Shown: positions 35,314 through 44,862, counted from the stretch's first letter. The stretch: DNA of 64,000 nt from Pseudozobellia sp. WGM2 (GCF_017810075.1 NZ_JADNYK010000003.1:558001-622000); one strand, 5' to 3'. The notes: generated from the letters alone by a model not told the origin. Program-made: numbers and translations.

Positions 35314-35763
35314 ATGAGACTGTTTTTTATAGGGATGCTATTTTTGGTTTCAAGATTTTCCTTTGCCCAAAAATATATCGGCCCACAAGAGGATATCGAC
35401 CAAATTCTGGCAAATGCCAAAAATTTTTCACAATATGTGATGGACTCCGATTATGAGATGATCGGGAAGTCGTACACCGAAGATGCCAAGATTTTCCCGA
35501 ACAATCGAGATATTTTGACCGGGGAAGAAGCCATTTTAGGGTATTGGCATTTACCCGAAGGCCTAGAAACTATACACCATAAACTGATGCCCGAAGAAAT
35601 TAAGGTTTGGGGCGACGAAGCCTATGATTATGGTTATTATGAAGGCAAGACCAAAAAAGCCAATGGCGAAATCAGCAGTTGGAAAGGTAAATATGTTGTC
35701 GTGTGGCGCAAAGAAAATGGCGACTGGAAAATGTATTTGGATATTTGGAATGGGGTGAAATGA
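35314..35763 (+). CDS. Exported SnoaL/DUF4440-like (NTF2-fold) protein
   Basis: 149 residues. A signal peptide ends RFSFAQ. The NTF2-like fold is suggested by FSQYVMDSDYEMIGKSYTEDAKIFP, then GEEAILGYWHLPEG and a final strand VVVWRKENGDWKMYLDIWN. This is the typical DUF4440/SnoaL pattern. It starts 12 bases after the molybdenum large-subunit gene, so it belongs to that transcript; a role in binding the substrate or product is possible but unproven. Confidence 0.8.
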   Translation: MRLFFIGMLFLVSRFSFAQKYIGPQEDIDQILANAKNFSQYVMDSDYEMIGKSYTEDAKIFPNNRDILTGEEAILGYWHLPEGLETIHHKLMPEEIKVWGDEAYDYGYYEGKTKKANGEISSWKGKYVVVWRKENGDWKMYLDIWNGVK

Positions 35764-35775
35764 GCACTACGGAAG

Positions 35776-36189
35776 TTATTTTATTTTAAATTGAGATTGG
35801 CAATCGTAGCAATGTACTTTTCTCATTCGAAAAGGAATGGGTAGCGCAACAAGCATTAGAACCACCAATGACCATATTCTATTGATTCTTAGAATGGTCA
35901 CATTGCCAGACATACAATTAGGACATTTTATTGAAGATTCGGAATAATCATCTCGAATAGTTTCCAGCTCCAAATCTACACTTTCCCCTAAAATCTCTGC
36001 TGCTTTTTCAAAATCATTAGCTCTTACCTGAAGTTTGACCCCGCCCAACGCCTGCGAGTAGAAATTATGAACTTGTATGGTCATCTCATCTTTGGTAAAA
36101 CATTCCATACCATGAGCCTCTAATCTAGCACGGTCAATAGCGGCTTCGTGCGGAAACATATAAGTTTTTATGGTAGCGAACCGGTTCAA
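35776..36189 (-). CDS. DUF2007-like protein with zinc ribbon and membrane segment
   Basis: 137 residues. The N-terminal domain (about 1-75) matches DUF2007 (putative signal-transducing proteins): FPHEAAIDRARLEAHGMECFTKDE and GVKLQVRANDFEKAAEIL. A zinc-ribbon pair CPNC and CYDC flanks a hydrophobic stretch SLVVLMLVALPIP that may be a membrane hairpin. Function unknown; convergent with the preceding operon, 12 bases between stops. Confidence 0.75.
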   Translation of the reverse strand: MNRFATIKTYMFPHEAAIDRARLEAHGMECFTKDEMTIQVHNFYSQALGGVKLQVRANDFEKAAEILGESVDLELETIRDDYSESSIKCPNCMSGNVTILRINRIWSLVVLMLVALPIPFRMRKVHCYDCQSQFKIK

Positions 36190-36546
36190 TATTTTTTTAT
36201 AAAACCTAAACTTCTATTTTTGATTTTCTAAAACTACATATCTCTTTTTAGCTTTCAAAGTTTGTCGAAAATGACTTATTCCTTAGAACGAGTTACAGTT
36301 AGTCTTGTTGGAGGAATGAAACCTGGGTAACTCACCTGTTGTAATGATAACTTATTTCTGTAAGAATCATCATTTTTAAGGATTCTAGAAGCCATTACGA
36401 CATTCTCAAAAATTAAAGTTTACAGACCACTTGGTCGGCAACTAAACTTCTTTTAAACAGAAAATGTCGGTACACCTAAATTCATAGAATTTGTGATACC
36501 ATTTATCGATGAGGGCTCACAATCAATAATATTTAGAACGGCTCAA
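36190..36546. other. Intergenic region with no recognised feature
   Basis: About 357 bases between two leftward genes. It must carry the promoter for the DUF2007 gene. No hairpin, repeat or coding signal was recognised apart from the terminator of the upstream gene at 36547-36566. Confidence 0.45.
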
Positions 36547-36566
36547 AACAAACCTGTTGGTCTGTT
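36547..36566 (-). terminator. Terminator of the putative membrane regulator gene
   Basis: Leftward, AACAGACC pairs with GGTTTGTT (one G-U) around AACA, followed by TT. It lies 17 bases after the stop at 36583. Confidence 0.5.
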
Positions 36567-36582
36567 TAGAAGATTAATACTA

Positions 36583-37848
36583 CTATTCTGACAATTGATA
36601 GACAAGATTTTTAGTATTGCTCAACTCCACTTGTTCTACCCTACCCGTACCTTCAAAATGCAGAGAGATGCCTCTAATTTTTGCCGGTGTTTCGAGTACT
36701 TGCATCTGGTAGGCCAAATGGTCATTAACAAAAATCTGCAGTTCACCGTCTTTCGAAAGCAACTGTAATTGTACCGAATCTGAGAAGTCTACTCCAAAAG
36801 CGGAAAGGTCGGTTTTTTTTCCATCAATAAATTGTCCGAAGGCCATAATGTTCAAGGTGGCGACACAACCTTTGTTCGACAGCGGAATACCTATGGCCCC
36901 ACCCTCGTAAATAAGATAAACCTGAGCCCGTCGGCATCCAGTAGCACTTTTTTCAAAAGTATTTTGCAATCGTACGGAGAAAATAAATTCAGAGGTGTCA
37001 ATAGCACCGAAATCTTGCATTTGATACAAGCTTACTGAGGTATTTTCAACCTTTGGGTCGAGTCCGTAATCGGAAAGCACATTAGAGCTTATTGATAGTT
37101 CTCCTTTACGCTCTACATTTTCATTATCTAAATACAACGGTATGGAATCACGCTCGATAAGGCCCAACCAACCTTGGGTCGGTATAAACACATCATGGGC
37201 CTCCACTATGGTGCCATCGACCACCAATTTGGCATTAAAAAAACCCGGACGACGATAAATACAAGTGGCCACACTATCATTGCGATTGATGGTTATTCGT
37301 TTACTGGTATCCCAACTTTGCTGAATTTCGATTTTGGCATCGTCGGCAGCAGCAGAAACATCATAATCGAACACCACTGAATTAGGTAGGCCTTTAGCGA
37401 TGGTTCGGCTTTTGAATTCAAAGTCTGCCTTATGGTAAGTCACCTCTTTGATGATGGGTTGTTTGTCATTATCCCAATTTAATGCAAGTAGGGCTACCCC
37501 AATGGTCAATACCCCGATAATGGCCAGTATTTTCTGCCAAGGAATTTGAATGAAGGCGGGTGTATCTGTATCAGACTTCTGAGAGTTAACAAAATCCCGC
37601 CAGTCGGCATGACCCATAAATTGAGAAAGAATGTTCAAAGTTGCTGCACTGGGGTTGGCAATACGCTCGGCCCGGCCCCAGATACGTTTTAGCGTCGTAA
37701 CGCTCAAACGTTTTTTGGTTGCCTCAAAAATCTGTTCGCTAAGTGTTTCAAAATCACTATTACTCCAATTCTTGCCATTGCCCCAGCCCAACTTTGCTTC
37801 GATGCACGAAACCAAATGTTCGACCATATACAGTTTTGATTTATCCAT
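36583..37848 (-). CDS. Putative transmembrane one-component regulator (HTH-like N-terminus, LamG-like sensor)
   Basis: 421 residues. Residues about 1-90 contain FEATKKRLSVTTLKRIWGR, then PSAATLNILSQFMGHADW, a pattern I know from the start of many Bacteroidota proteins and which resembles a helix-turn-helix. One TM helix follows at about 107-124 (ILAIIGVLTIGVALLAL). The outer part has a PKD-like beta domain (about 135-240) and a LamG/concanavalin-like domain (about 250-415). With no signal peptide, the N-terminus stays in the cytoplasm and the rest outside. It is divergent (139 bases) from a gene for a secreted LamG-like protein, its likely target. Function not previously known to me. Confidence 0.6.
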   Translation of the reverse strand: MDKSKLYMVEHLVSCIEAKLGWGNGKNWSNSDFETLSEQIFEATKKRLSVTTLKRIWGRAERIANPSAATLNILSQFMGHADWRDFVNSQKSDTDTPAFIQIPWQKILAIIGVLTIGVALLALNWDNDKQPIIKEVTYHKADFEFKSRTIAKGLPNSVVFDYDVSAAADDAKIEIQQSWDTSKRITINRNDSVATCIYRRPGFFNAKLVVDGTIVEAHDVFIPTQGWLGLIERDSIPLYLDNENVERKGELSISSNVLSDYGLDPKVENTSVSLYQMQDFGAIDTSEFIFSVRLQNTFEKSATGCRRAQVYLIYEGGAIGIPLSNKGCVATLNIMAFGQFIDGKKTDLSAFGVDFSDSVQLQLLSKDGELQIFVNDHLAYQMQVLETPAKIRGISLHFEGTGRVEQVELSNTKNLVYQLSE

Positions 37849-37939
37849 AAAACTAAAAAGAGCAATAAAGGTGTGGGCGTTTGAATAGCATTAAACAGGA
37901 TTGAACAGCTTGAACAGGCCGAAAAAATACCTTGGAACC

Positions 37940-37947
37940 TACTTTTG
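37940..37947 (+). promoter_or_regulatory. -7 promoter box TACTTTTG
   Basis: A perfect TAnnTTTG 40 bases before the ATG at 37988, with a TTG-containing -33 region. Transcription of the LamG-like gene should start near 37955. Confidence 0.45.
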
Positions 37948-37987
37948 ACTTAATCAAATTTAGACTTTAATCATAAATCGAGCAAAA

Positions 37988-39172
37988 ATGAAAAAAACAC
38001 TAAAAAGACATCTTATATTGGGTTTGACGATAGGCTGTACCTTATTATCGCACGCCCAACATAAAATAAACGCTCAAAAGAAAACAATAGCTTTTCCAAT
38101 GACCGAAAAGCATTGGGCAACGGTCAGCAATAATGTAGAATTTACCTCTTACAAATCGACGAAAGTTGCCAGAAGTAAGAACGAGTCGGATATAGCAATT
38201 ATGCTCAAAGATTTTGTATTTACCACCGGTATCATTGAGTTCGATGTAGAATTGAAAGGGCAGGGTTTTCCGGGAATCAACTTCCGTGTAAGCGAAGATT
38301 CATTAAACTCGGAAATATTCTACTTAAGACATTTTGGCAAACCTAACCCCAAGCGAAGAACCACCATGCAGTATGCTCCGGTAATCAGCGGAGTAAACCT
38401 ATGGGACCTCACCGATGATTATCAAGCTGCGGCAACCCTTTACGAAAATCAATGGAACCATGTAAAACTGGTAGTATCGAAAAAGCAAATGAGGGTTTAT
38501 GTCAATGATATGGAAAAAGCAGCTTTATGGGTTCCGGCATTGGAGGGCATCACCAAATCTGGCCGTATCGGTCTTACGGGCAATGTAATTTATGCCAATA
38601 TGAAAATTACCCCCAATGCTACCGAAGACTTACCGACTACCGCAGGCTACGACCCAACCTACAATGACCCGAATTATCTCCGCAACTGGCAAATAACCGA
38701 ACCGATAGACTTCCCCTTCGGAAAAGACATCTTAAAAGGCATTCAAAGAAACCCCGGAGTAGCTATTGACCCGGCCTACCTTGATAGTACCGCCGTTTGG
38801 AAACCGATAGAAGCCGGCCGTCGTGCCCTCATTAACTTGACTAAAGAATTCGGGGGTGAAAGCGTAAGCCCTAGACGCTTGATTTGGTTAAAGACTACTG
38901 TCACCTCTGATAATATGCAAGAAAAACTGCTTAAACTGGGTTTTAGCGATGAAGTTTGGGTCTTTATCAACAAGCAACCCCTGTACAAAGATGAAAACTA
39001 CTTCGGTTCGCCGGGCATGAAAGAACCCCGCGGCCGAGCTACTTTAGACAACACTTCATTCGAAATACCTTTTCAAGAGGGAGAAAATGAAATTTTAATC
39101 GGCCTCACCAATTATTTTTACGGTTGGGGCCTCATTGCCCGATTAGCAGATACCGATGGTCTTGATTATTAA
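37988..39172 (+). CDS. Secreted LamG-like (DUF1080-type) protein
   Basis: 394 residues. A signal peptide ends LLSHAQ. Residues about 40-215 form a concanavalin-like sandwich of the LamG/3-keto-glucoside-hydrolase (DUF1080) type: TTGIIEFDVELKGQGFPGINF, WNHVKLVVSKKQMRVYVND and SGRIGLTGN. Residues about 235-394 form a second beta domain like the jelly-roll of glycosidases (VWVFINKQPLYKDENYFG, ENEILIGLTNYFYGWGL). No catalytic acid pair is obvious. It is divergent from the putative membrane regulator, whose outer domain has a similar LamG-like pattern, so the two may share a ligand. Confidence 0.72.
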   Translation: MKKTLKRHLILGLTIGCTLLSHAQHKINAQKKTIAFPMTEKHWATVSNNVEFTSYKSTKVARSKNESDIAIMLKDFVFTTGIIEFDVELKGQGFPGINFRVSEDSLNSEIFYLRHFGKPNPKRRTTMQYAPVISGVNLWDLTDDYQAAATLYENQWNHVKLVVSKKQMRVYVNDMEKAALWVPALEGITKSGRIGLTGNVIYANMKITPNATEDLPTTAGYDPTYNDPNYLRNWQITEPIDFPFGKDILKGIQRNPGVAIDPAYLDSTAVWKPIEAGRRALINLTKEFGGESVSPRRLIWLKTTVTSDNMQEKLLKLGFSDEVWVFINKQPLYKDENYFGSPGMKEPRGRATLDNTSFEIPFQEGENEILIGLTNYFYGWGLIARLADTDGLDY

Positions 39173-39180
39173 TTAAAAAA

Positions 39181-39212
39181 GCCCAGGTTTCCTCGGAAAC
39201 TTGGGCTTATAC
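39181..39212 (+). terminator. Terminator after the LamG-like gene
   Basis: GCCCAGGTTTC (39181-39191) pairs with GGAAACTTGGGC (39195-39206) with a small loop. A-run upstream; only TTAT downstream. It may also serve the convergent gene. Confidence 0.7.
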
Positions 39213-39231
39213 CTCAACTGACTCGGAGCTA

Positions 39232-39792
39232 TTAATGACCGAAACTGTGTGCCAATTTACCGGCCATATGACGGGGTCTTCTAAAAAACTTACCTACAGT
39301 ATCGGAAAAACCTTTTGATTTTACCGGTACAAAATCGAACCTCAAAATAGCTTCAGGGGCCTGGTCTCCGTTGATTAACAAACCGTTCTTTATTTGAAAA
39401 TCTAAATACTCAAAACCTTGAGCACTTTCTTCTTTTCTATCATGATATTTGAAGGTGCTTTTAGTCTCTTTGATATAGAACCTTAAAGATTTGTACCTAC
39501 CAGGGTTCAGAGTGGACACACTTCTTGACCGTAGAAAAAGACCTTTATGCAAGCCTTGAATGTCTAGGGTCGTATCTTCAAGAAAAAAGGCCAAGTTGTG
39601 TTCATTGCCTTGCTCATCAAAAGCAGAAAACTTGGTGACTGCAAGCTTCATTTCAGATATGTTCATATCAGAAACAAAGGCATTGGTCAAAACCATATCT
39701 ATTATACTTCTGCCTTCAAAATCCGTTTGAAATTGTGCCATCGCAAAAGGATGCGACATTAACACATTAGAATAAATTTGGGAATTTTTCAT
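39232..39792 (-). CDS. Hypothetical protein
   Basis: 186 residues from the ATG at 39792 (MKNSQIYSNVLM). A longer in-frame start at 39849 has no support. No signal peptide or membrane segment. The sequence is beta-rich (RSIIDMVLTNAFVSDMNISEMKLAV, YKSLRFYIKETKSTFKYHDRK split by turns) with a basic histidine-containing tail. I do not recognise a family. The direction is opposite to the xylan locus, and it probably marks its left border. Confidence 0.5.
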   Translation of the reverse strand: MKNSQIYSNVLMSHPFAMAQFQTDFEGRSIIDMVLTNAFVSDMNISEMKLAVTKFSAFDEQGNEHNLAFFLEDTTLDIQGLHKGLFLRSRSVSTLNPGRYKSLRFYIKETKSTFKYHDRKEESAQGFEYLDFQIKNGLLINGDQAPEAILRFDFVPVKSKGFSDTVGKFFRRPRHMAGKLAHSFGH

Positions 39793-40120
39793 AACTATAA
39801 GATTTGACAGCAAAGGTAAAACCGCATCATAAGCTGTGATACATCCCAATTTTCCGATTTGTGTAGTATTTTACCTTAAAAGAGACGTATGGTAATTTTT
39901 TTGCTTCCGTTCTAGTGAAAAAAGAGCAATCTAGTTTACAAACCCCTAATTTACAAAGGAGTAGTAACTAGGCTGACTAAAGTGATCTGCATACCGAACA
40001 TCCTACATTGTTAATCTACCATTTCACATCATCCTCTATTAGGATATTGCTAAAAAAATACGCTTGAAAGTGCCATTATAGCTAGACGTGCAACAAATGT
40101 AGCAACATACGCTTCAGATG
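39793..40120. other. Upstream region of the SusCD operon
   Basis: The 419-bp gap before susC. It contains TGCCATTATA at 40071-40080, a partial match to the ATGCCA-type element found before other units of this locus. No other hairpin or repeat of note. Confidence 0.4.
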
Positions 40121-40154
40121 TTTTATTGGAAAGACCTGTCTGAAAATACATTTG
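40121..40154 (+). promoter_or_regulatory. Candidate SusC promoter
   Basis: TACATTTG at 40147-40154 is a perfect TAnnTTTG. ATTG at 40125-40128 lies 18 bases upstream, one base from the TTTG -33 element. The start would be near 40161, leaving a leader of about 50 nt. Confidence 0.5.
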
Positions 40155-40211
40155 TTACTGAGAAAATTATTTAACATTTTCTTGGCACACTCAACTTAAC
40201 ATAAACTCAAC

Positions 40212-43200
40212 ATGATGAACAAACTCAAATTATTGTGCATTGCATTTTTCGCAATGCTGGGTCACTTAGCTTATTCCCAAGCTTCTACGGTGAGCGGTCT
40301 GGTTTCCGACGAATCGGGAACACCTCTACCAGGAGCCTCGGTTGTAGTCGCGGGAACGACTAACGGTACCCAAACCGATTTTGATGGTAACTATACCTTA
40401 GGTGATGTACCATCAGGAGCAACCCTTACCTTTAGTTACATCGGCTATGTAAGCCAAGAGGTTGCATTGAACGGAAGAACAACCATTAACATAACACTAT
40501 CCGAAGACCTTCAAGCACTTGACGAGGTGGTTGTAGTTGGTTACGGTACCCAATCTAGGGCAGAGGTAACCGGGGCGATTACCACCGTCGGCTCTGAAGA
40601 AATAGCTGCACTACCCGTAGCTACTGCAGACCAGGCACTACAAGGTAGGGCTGCCGGGGTAACGGTACTAAATACAGGTTCACCAGGTACAGCACCCGTC
40701 GTACGTATCAGGGGGCTTGGTACCATGAACAACAACGACCCCCTCTATGTTATAGACGGTATAATAGCTGGAGGTCTAGGAGACTTGAACCCCAATGATA
40801 TTGAATCGATCAACGTTTTAAAAGATGCGTCAACAACAGCAATCTATGGTTCGCTAGGATCCAATGGTGTAGTTATGGTGACGACGAAAAAGGGTAGAAG
40901 AACGGGCAAAACCGTTATCAATCTTGATTCATATACAGGTATACAATACTCTAACCAACGGTTCGATATTTTAAATGCCGACCAATACCGACAATTTGCA
41001 CAAGACGCTTTCGGGGTTACACCTACTTCGCCACTTTCGCAATCTAACAACAATACCGATTTTCAGGATGCATTATTCAGAACAGGAATCATGCAAAAAA
41101 TAGATCTTGGTATTTCTGGCGGTTCGGAAAATAACGATTTCAGGTTCTCTGCCGGATATTTGGATCAAGAAGGCGCCATAATAGAAACCGGTTTCGAGCG
41201 GTTCTCTTTTCGCGCTAATAGCAATTTTACATTAGGTAAATTTAAGTTCGGTGAGACCTTAGCCGTATCTTTCAATAAACAGAACCCAGAAAGAAACTTA
41301 GCAGATCGGTCATTGTTAGAACATGCCATTAAAATACCACCTTATCTTCCTATTTATAATTCTAATAACCTAGGTGGTTTTCAAGGGCCAAGTAATGGTT
41401 TGGACGGACAAGATGCCGAAAACCCGGTGAGGGTTCAAACACTCGGTGAGCACATAAATAAATCATCTGCAATTATAGGTAGCCTATTTGGGGAATTTGA
41501 AATAATTGAAGGCCTCAACTTTAAAAGCCAGGTAGGTCTTGAATATAGAAACTCAAACACTAATATCTTTCGTCCTTCCTACAATGATGACAGTGAAGGC
41601 GCAACACACGCGTCTGATTTTGCGCTAATCACCAAGAATTCGAGCTTAAGAAAATCTATTATTGTGACGAATAGTTTGAACTATAACAAAACATTCAACG
41701 ACGTTCACAACTTCGAAGTATTGCTATTGGCCGAGAAACAAGAAAGAACCGATGAGATTTTAAATTCCAATAGTCAAAATCCTATTACCAACGATATTAC
41801 GCAAGTATCGAACACTCAATCCTTTTTAGAATCAGAAGCATTTGAATACCAACGTATCGGGTATTTGGCCCGTCTGAACTATAATTTTGACCAGAAATAT
41901 ATTTTTGCGGCTTCGATTCGAAGAGATGCATCATCTCGCTTTGGTTCGGCCAATAGATGGGGTTCATTCCCTTCCGTAGCACTGGGATGGAACATTGCCA
42001 AAGAAAACTTCTTGGCAGATACCGCATTAAACACCTTAAAGTTAAGGGGTAGTTGGGGCATCACAGGAAATGATAAAATCGGAGAGTATCAATATAGCGC
42101 TACCTTGTTATCGAATTTCTTTTATCCCTTAGGCGACGGATTGGCCACAGGTACCACACCAGGTGGTCTTGCAAACCCCGAATTAAAGTGGGAAGAAACG
42201 ACTATGCGCAATATCGGTCTCGATTTCGGACTTTGGGATGGTAGGTTTACCGGTGCCCTTGAGTATTATAACAACACCAGTGATGATTTATTAATGAATC
42301 GTCCTCTACCGGGTACTCTAGGTATTCATTCAGGATCGGTAACTGAAAATGTCGGATCGGTAGAGACCAATGGTTTTGAGCTCAATATAGGGTACAACGA
42401 TTTTGAAGGCGACTTTACTTGGTCGGCCAACTTGAACCTAGGTACTTCTAGAAATGAGGTAAAATCTTTGGGCGAAAACGAATCACTATCGGGCGGTAGT
42501 TTTGAGTCACAAGATATTTCGCGTGTAGAAGTTGGTGAACCGCTATTCTTTTTCTATGGTTATGAAACCGATGGAATATATGACACAAGGGCTGAAATTG
42601 ATGCGGTTTTAAACCAGGTTCCCGATGATAATGGAGATGTTACCTATAACCCTGGAGATATCCGTTTTGTTGACCAAAACGGCGATGGCGCCATCAACGA
42701 TCAAGACCGTGTTAAGATAGGTAATCCATATCCAGACTTGACTTATGGTTTCAATTTGAACGCGGCATATAAAAATTTAGATCTTAATATGTTTATCTCA
42801 GGTGTAGCCGGAGTTGATGTATACAACACCAATATCTATGACTTAGAAGGCATGCCAAGATTGTTCAACGCTGGCACCAATGTCTTGAACCGATGGACAG
42901 GCCCAGGCACCTCAAACTCGGTTCCTGCAGCCGGTGGGGCCGATGAAAACTTCAATTCCATTTCCGATCGTTTCGTTGAAGATGGTTCTTATACCCGATT
43001 AAAGAACATAACTTTAGGGTATACCCTTAGCGGTACATCGCTAGAAAAGTATTTCTCTAAATGTAGAATATACATAAGTGGTCAGAATTTAATTACGCTG
43101 ACCGATTATTCGGGCCTAGATCCTGAAATAGGTAATCCATTAACTAATGACGGTGATGCAAGGAGATATGAATTAGGTATTGACCGAGGTAATTACCCGC

Positions 43201-43241
43201 AACCCAAATCAGTTTTACTTGGAGTACAACTATCTTTCTAA
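40212..43241 (+). CDS. SusC-family TonB-dependent oligosaccharide transporter
   Basis: 1009 residues. A signal peptide ends LAYSQ; the first of two adjacent ATGs is used. A CarboxypepD-regulatory-like domain (about 27-105: VSGLVSDESGTPLPGASVVV) is followed by the TonB-box-like VVVGYGTQSR, a plug domain (about 115-225, with NPLYVIDGI-like NNDPLYVIDGI and VNVLKDASTTAIYGSLGSNG) and a 22-strand barrel ending in QLSF. Together with SusD it imports xylo-oligosaccharides into the periplasm with energy from TonB. It is the first gene of the locus, ten bases ahead of susD. Confidence 0.95.
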   Translation: MMNKLKLLCIAFFAMLGHLAYSQASTVSGLVSDESGTPLPGASVVVAGTTNGTQTDFDGNYTLGDVPSGATLTFSYIGYVSQEVALNGRTTINITLSEDLQALDEVVVVGYGTQSRAEVTGAITTVGSEEIAALPVATADQALQGRAAGVTVLNTGSPGTAPVVRIRGLGTMNNNDPLYVIDGIIAGGLGDLNPNDIESINVLKDASTTAIYGSLGSNGVVMVTTKKGRRTGKTVINLDSYTGIQYSNQRFDILNADQYRQFAQDAFGVTPTSPLSQSNNNTDFQDALFRTGIMQKIDLGISGGSENNDFRFSAGYLDQEGAIIETGFERFSFRANSNFTLGKFKFGETLAVSFNKQNPERNLADRSLLEHAIKIPPYLPIYNSNNLGGFQGPSNGLDGQDAENPVRVQTLGEHINKSSAIIGSLFGEFEIIEGLNFKSQVGLEYRNSNTNIFRPSYNDDSEGATHASDFALITKNSSLRKSIIVTNSLNYNKTFNDVHNFEVLLLAEKQERTDEILNSNSQNPITNDITQVSNTQSFLESEAFEYQRIGYLARLNYNFDQKYIFAASIRRDASSRFGSANRWGSFPSVALGWNIAKENFLADTALNTLKLRGSWGITGNDKIGEYQYSATLLSNFFYPLGDGLATGTTPGGLANPELKWEETTMRNIGLDFGLWDGRFTGALEYYNNTSDDLLMNRPLPGTLGIHSGSVTENVGSVETNGFELNIGYNDFEGDFTWSANLNLGTSRNEVKSLGENESLSGGSFESQDISRVEVGEPLFFFYGYETDGIYDTRAEIDAVLNQVPDDNGDVTYNPGDIRFVDQNGDGAINDQDRVKIGNPYPDLTYGFNLNAAYKNLDLNMFISGVAGVDVYNTNIYDLEGMPRLFNAGTNVLNRWTGPGTSNSVPAAGGADENFNSISDRFVEDGSYTRLKNITLGYTLSGTSLEKYFSKCRIYISGQNLITLTDYSGLDPEIGNPLTNDGDARRYELGIDRGNYPQPKSVLLGVQLSF

Positions 43242-43251
43242 AAAAATTACT

Positions 43252-44739
43252 ATGAAAACAAATAAAATTATACTAACGGTTCTTGCGAGTTTGGGTCTGA
43301 TACTCTCTTGCAATGAAGATTCATTAGAACTAACAAATCCAAATGAGCTACTGCCCGAATCGTTCTTTCAAAACCCGATACAGGTACAATCTGCGGTAAA
43401 TGCAGTGTACTCCAACATGCAAACTCAAGGTCTCTATAGCAGGCATATGTTTTTTATGATGGATAACATGTCTCAAGAAAATGGAGGAAACAATCAGTTA
43501 GAAGCCGACAAAAGGCAATATCTTGAATTCTCGTTTAACCCGAGCCACGGTGCAATCGGTGCTTATTGGGAAAGTTGTTATAGAGGCATCAACAAAGCAA
43601 ACTATGTGATTGAAAACGAAGAAACAATTAATGCTATTCTACCTTCGGTCATGAGTGATGATGCAAAGCAGAAGGCACTGGGCGAAGCAAAATTTCTAAG
43701 GGCATTTTATTACTTTCTGATAGTTACCAGATTTGGCGATGCCCCATTAATTACAACTTTACCTCCAGAAGATGGCGTTGGATTTGGCAAAAATAGCAAA
43801 GATGAAATTTATGCCCAGATCATTAAAGATTTACAAGAGGCCATTCCCGTATTAAATGCCAAAGGAGAAGAAGAAAATGGTAGGGCCACAGTTGGATCGG
43901 CACGAGCATTACTGGGCAAGGTTTATCTTTTCTTAGAACAATATGACGACGCCCTTGCACAGTTCAATGCTCTAAATGGTTACGCTTTGGAAGATGACTA
44001 TTTCGACAATTTTAAAGAGGAAACCGAATTTGGCGTAGAGTCCATTTTTGAAATTCAATATGATGATGATCTTGGTTTTAGTGCTCAATGGAACTCCGAT
44101 AGAAGTGGTGAAGGTCCTAACGAGGCAACTTTTAGGGGCCAAGAATACGGTTTTAACGATTGGTTCAACGTCTTTCCATCCGATGATTTATTGAACGAAT
44201 ATGAAGAAAACGACATTCGTTTTGAGCAATCTTTCTATGTCAACGGAGATAAATTCGGTAAAGACAGCGCACTTACAGTAGACCATTTTCCTAGTAATGG
44301 AGGAGGTAATGCCGGCTGGTCGAAATACAATAATTACTATAAAGACGATAACGAAGACCAAACCTCGGGCATTAACTTTAAGTATTTGAGATACGCCGAT
44401 GTTTTGCTTATGATGGCAGAGTGCGAAAGCATGAGACCTGGCGGTGATCAAGATGCTGCCATAGGTTTAATCAACCAAGTTCGTGAAAGAGCTGGTTTAG
44501 ATCCTTTACCTACCGGTTTATCAGCGGCCCAAGTTTTTGATGCCCTAGTACATGAACGAAAAGTCGAATTGGCCGGAGAGCAATGCAGATTCAATGATAT
44601 CATTCGTTGGGGGATTGCAGACACCGAACTCGCAGGAACCAGTTTTCAGACCGGTAAGCATGAACTGTTGCCCATACCTCAAGCCGAGATAGACGCAAAC
44701 ATTAATATCAGTTCGGCAGACCAAAACCCTGGATACTAG
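43252..44739 (+). CDS. SusD-family surface glycan-binding lipoprotein
   Basis: 495 residues from the ATG at 43252, which yields the lipoprotein signal LILSCNED. An earlier in-frame start lies inside susC. The SusD/RagB fold is seen in ELTNPNELLPESFFQNPIQVQSAV split over the N-terminus, RGINKANYVIE, ALGEAKFLRAFYYF, ARALLGKVYLF and a closing RFNDIIRWG and ELLPIPQAEID. It caps the SusC channel and binds the oligosaccharide. A strong terminator 45 bases after the stop separates it from the VCBS gene. Confidence 0.95.
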   Translation: MKTNKIILTVLASLGLILSCNEDSLELTNPNELLPESFFQNPIQVQSAVNAVYSNMQTQGLYSRHMFFMMDNMSQENGGNNQLEADKRQYLEFSFNPSHGAIGAYWESCYRGINKANYVIENEETINAILPSVMSDDAKQKALGEAKFLRAFYYFLIVTRFGDAPLITTLPPEDGVGFGKNSKDEIYAQIIKDLQEAIPVLNAKGEEENGRATVGSARALLGKVYLFLEQYDDALAQFNALNGYALEDDYFDNFKEETEFGVESIFEIQYDDDLGFSAQWNSDRSGEGPNEATFRGQEYGFNDWFNVFPSDDLLNEYEENDIRFEQSFYVNGDKFGKDSALTVDHFPSNGGGNAGWSKYNNYYKDDNEDQTSGINFKYLRYADVLLMMAECESMRPGGDQDAAIGLINQVRERAGLDPLPTGLSAAQVFDALVHERKVELAGEQCRFNDIIRWGIADTELAGTSFQTGKHELLPIPQAEIDANINISSADQNPGY

Positions 44740-44783
44740 AAAAATATTAAAAATAGTTTCTTTAAGTTAGTTTAGTTTTTCTA

Positions 44784-44813
44784 AAACAGCGTGTTGGTTG
44801 CACGCTGTTTTTT
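44784..44813 (+). terminator. Terminator/attenuator after susD
   Basis: AAACAGCGTG (44784-44793) pairs with CACGCTGTTT (44801-44810) with a 7-nt loop, followed by further Ts: a strong intrinsic terminator. It lies inside a same-direction operon, so it may reduce rather than stop transcription into the next gene. Confidence 0.85.
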
Positions 44814-44862
44814 TCTAACAAATTATAGTAGTCTAACCATTACACTGATAAAAAGAAAAAAG

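Noticed and set aside
44791-44862. Upstream GTG start for the VCBS protein
   Set aside because: It lies within the susD terminator hairpin and would put 24 extra residues before a clear lipoprotein signal.
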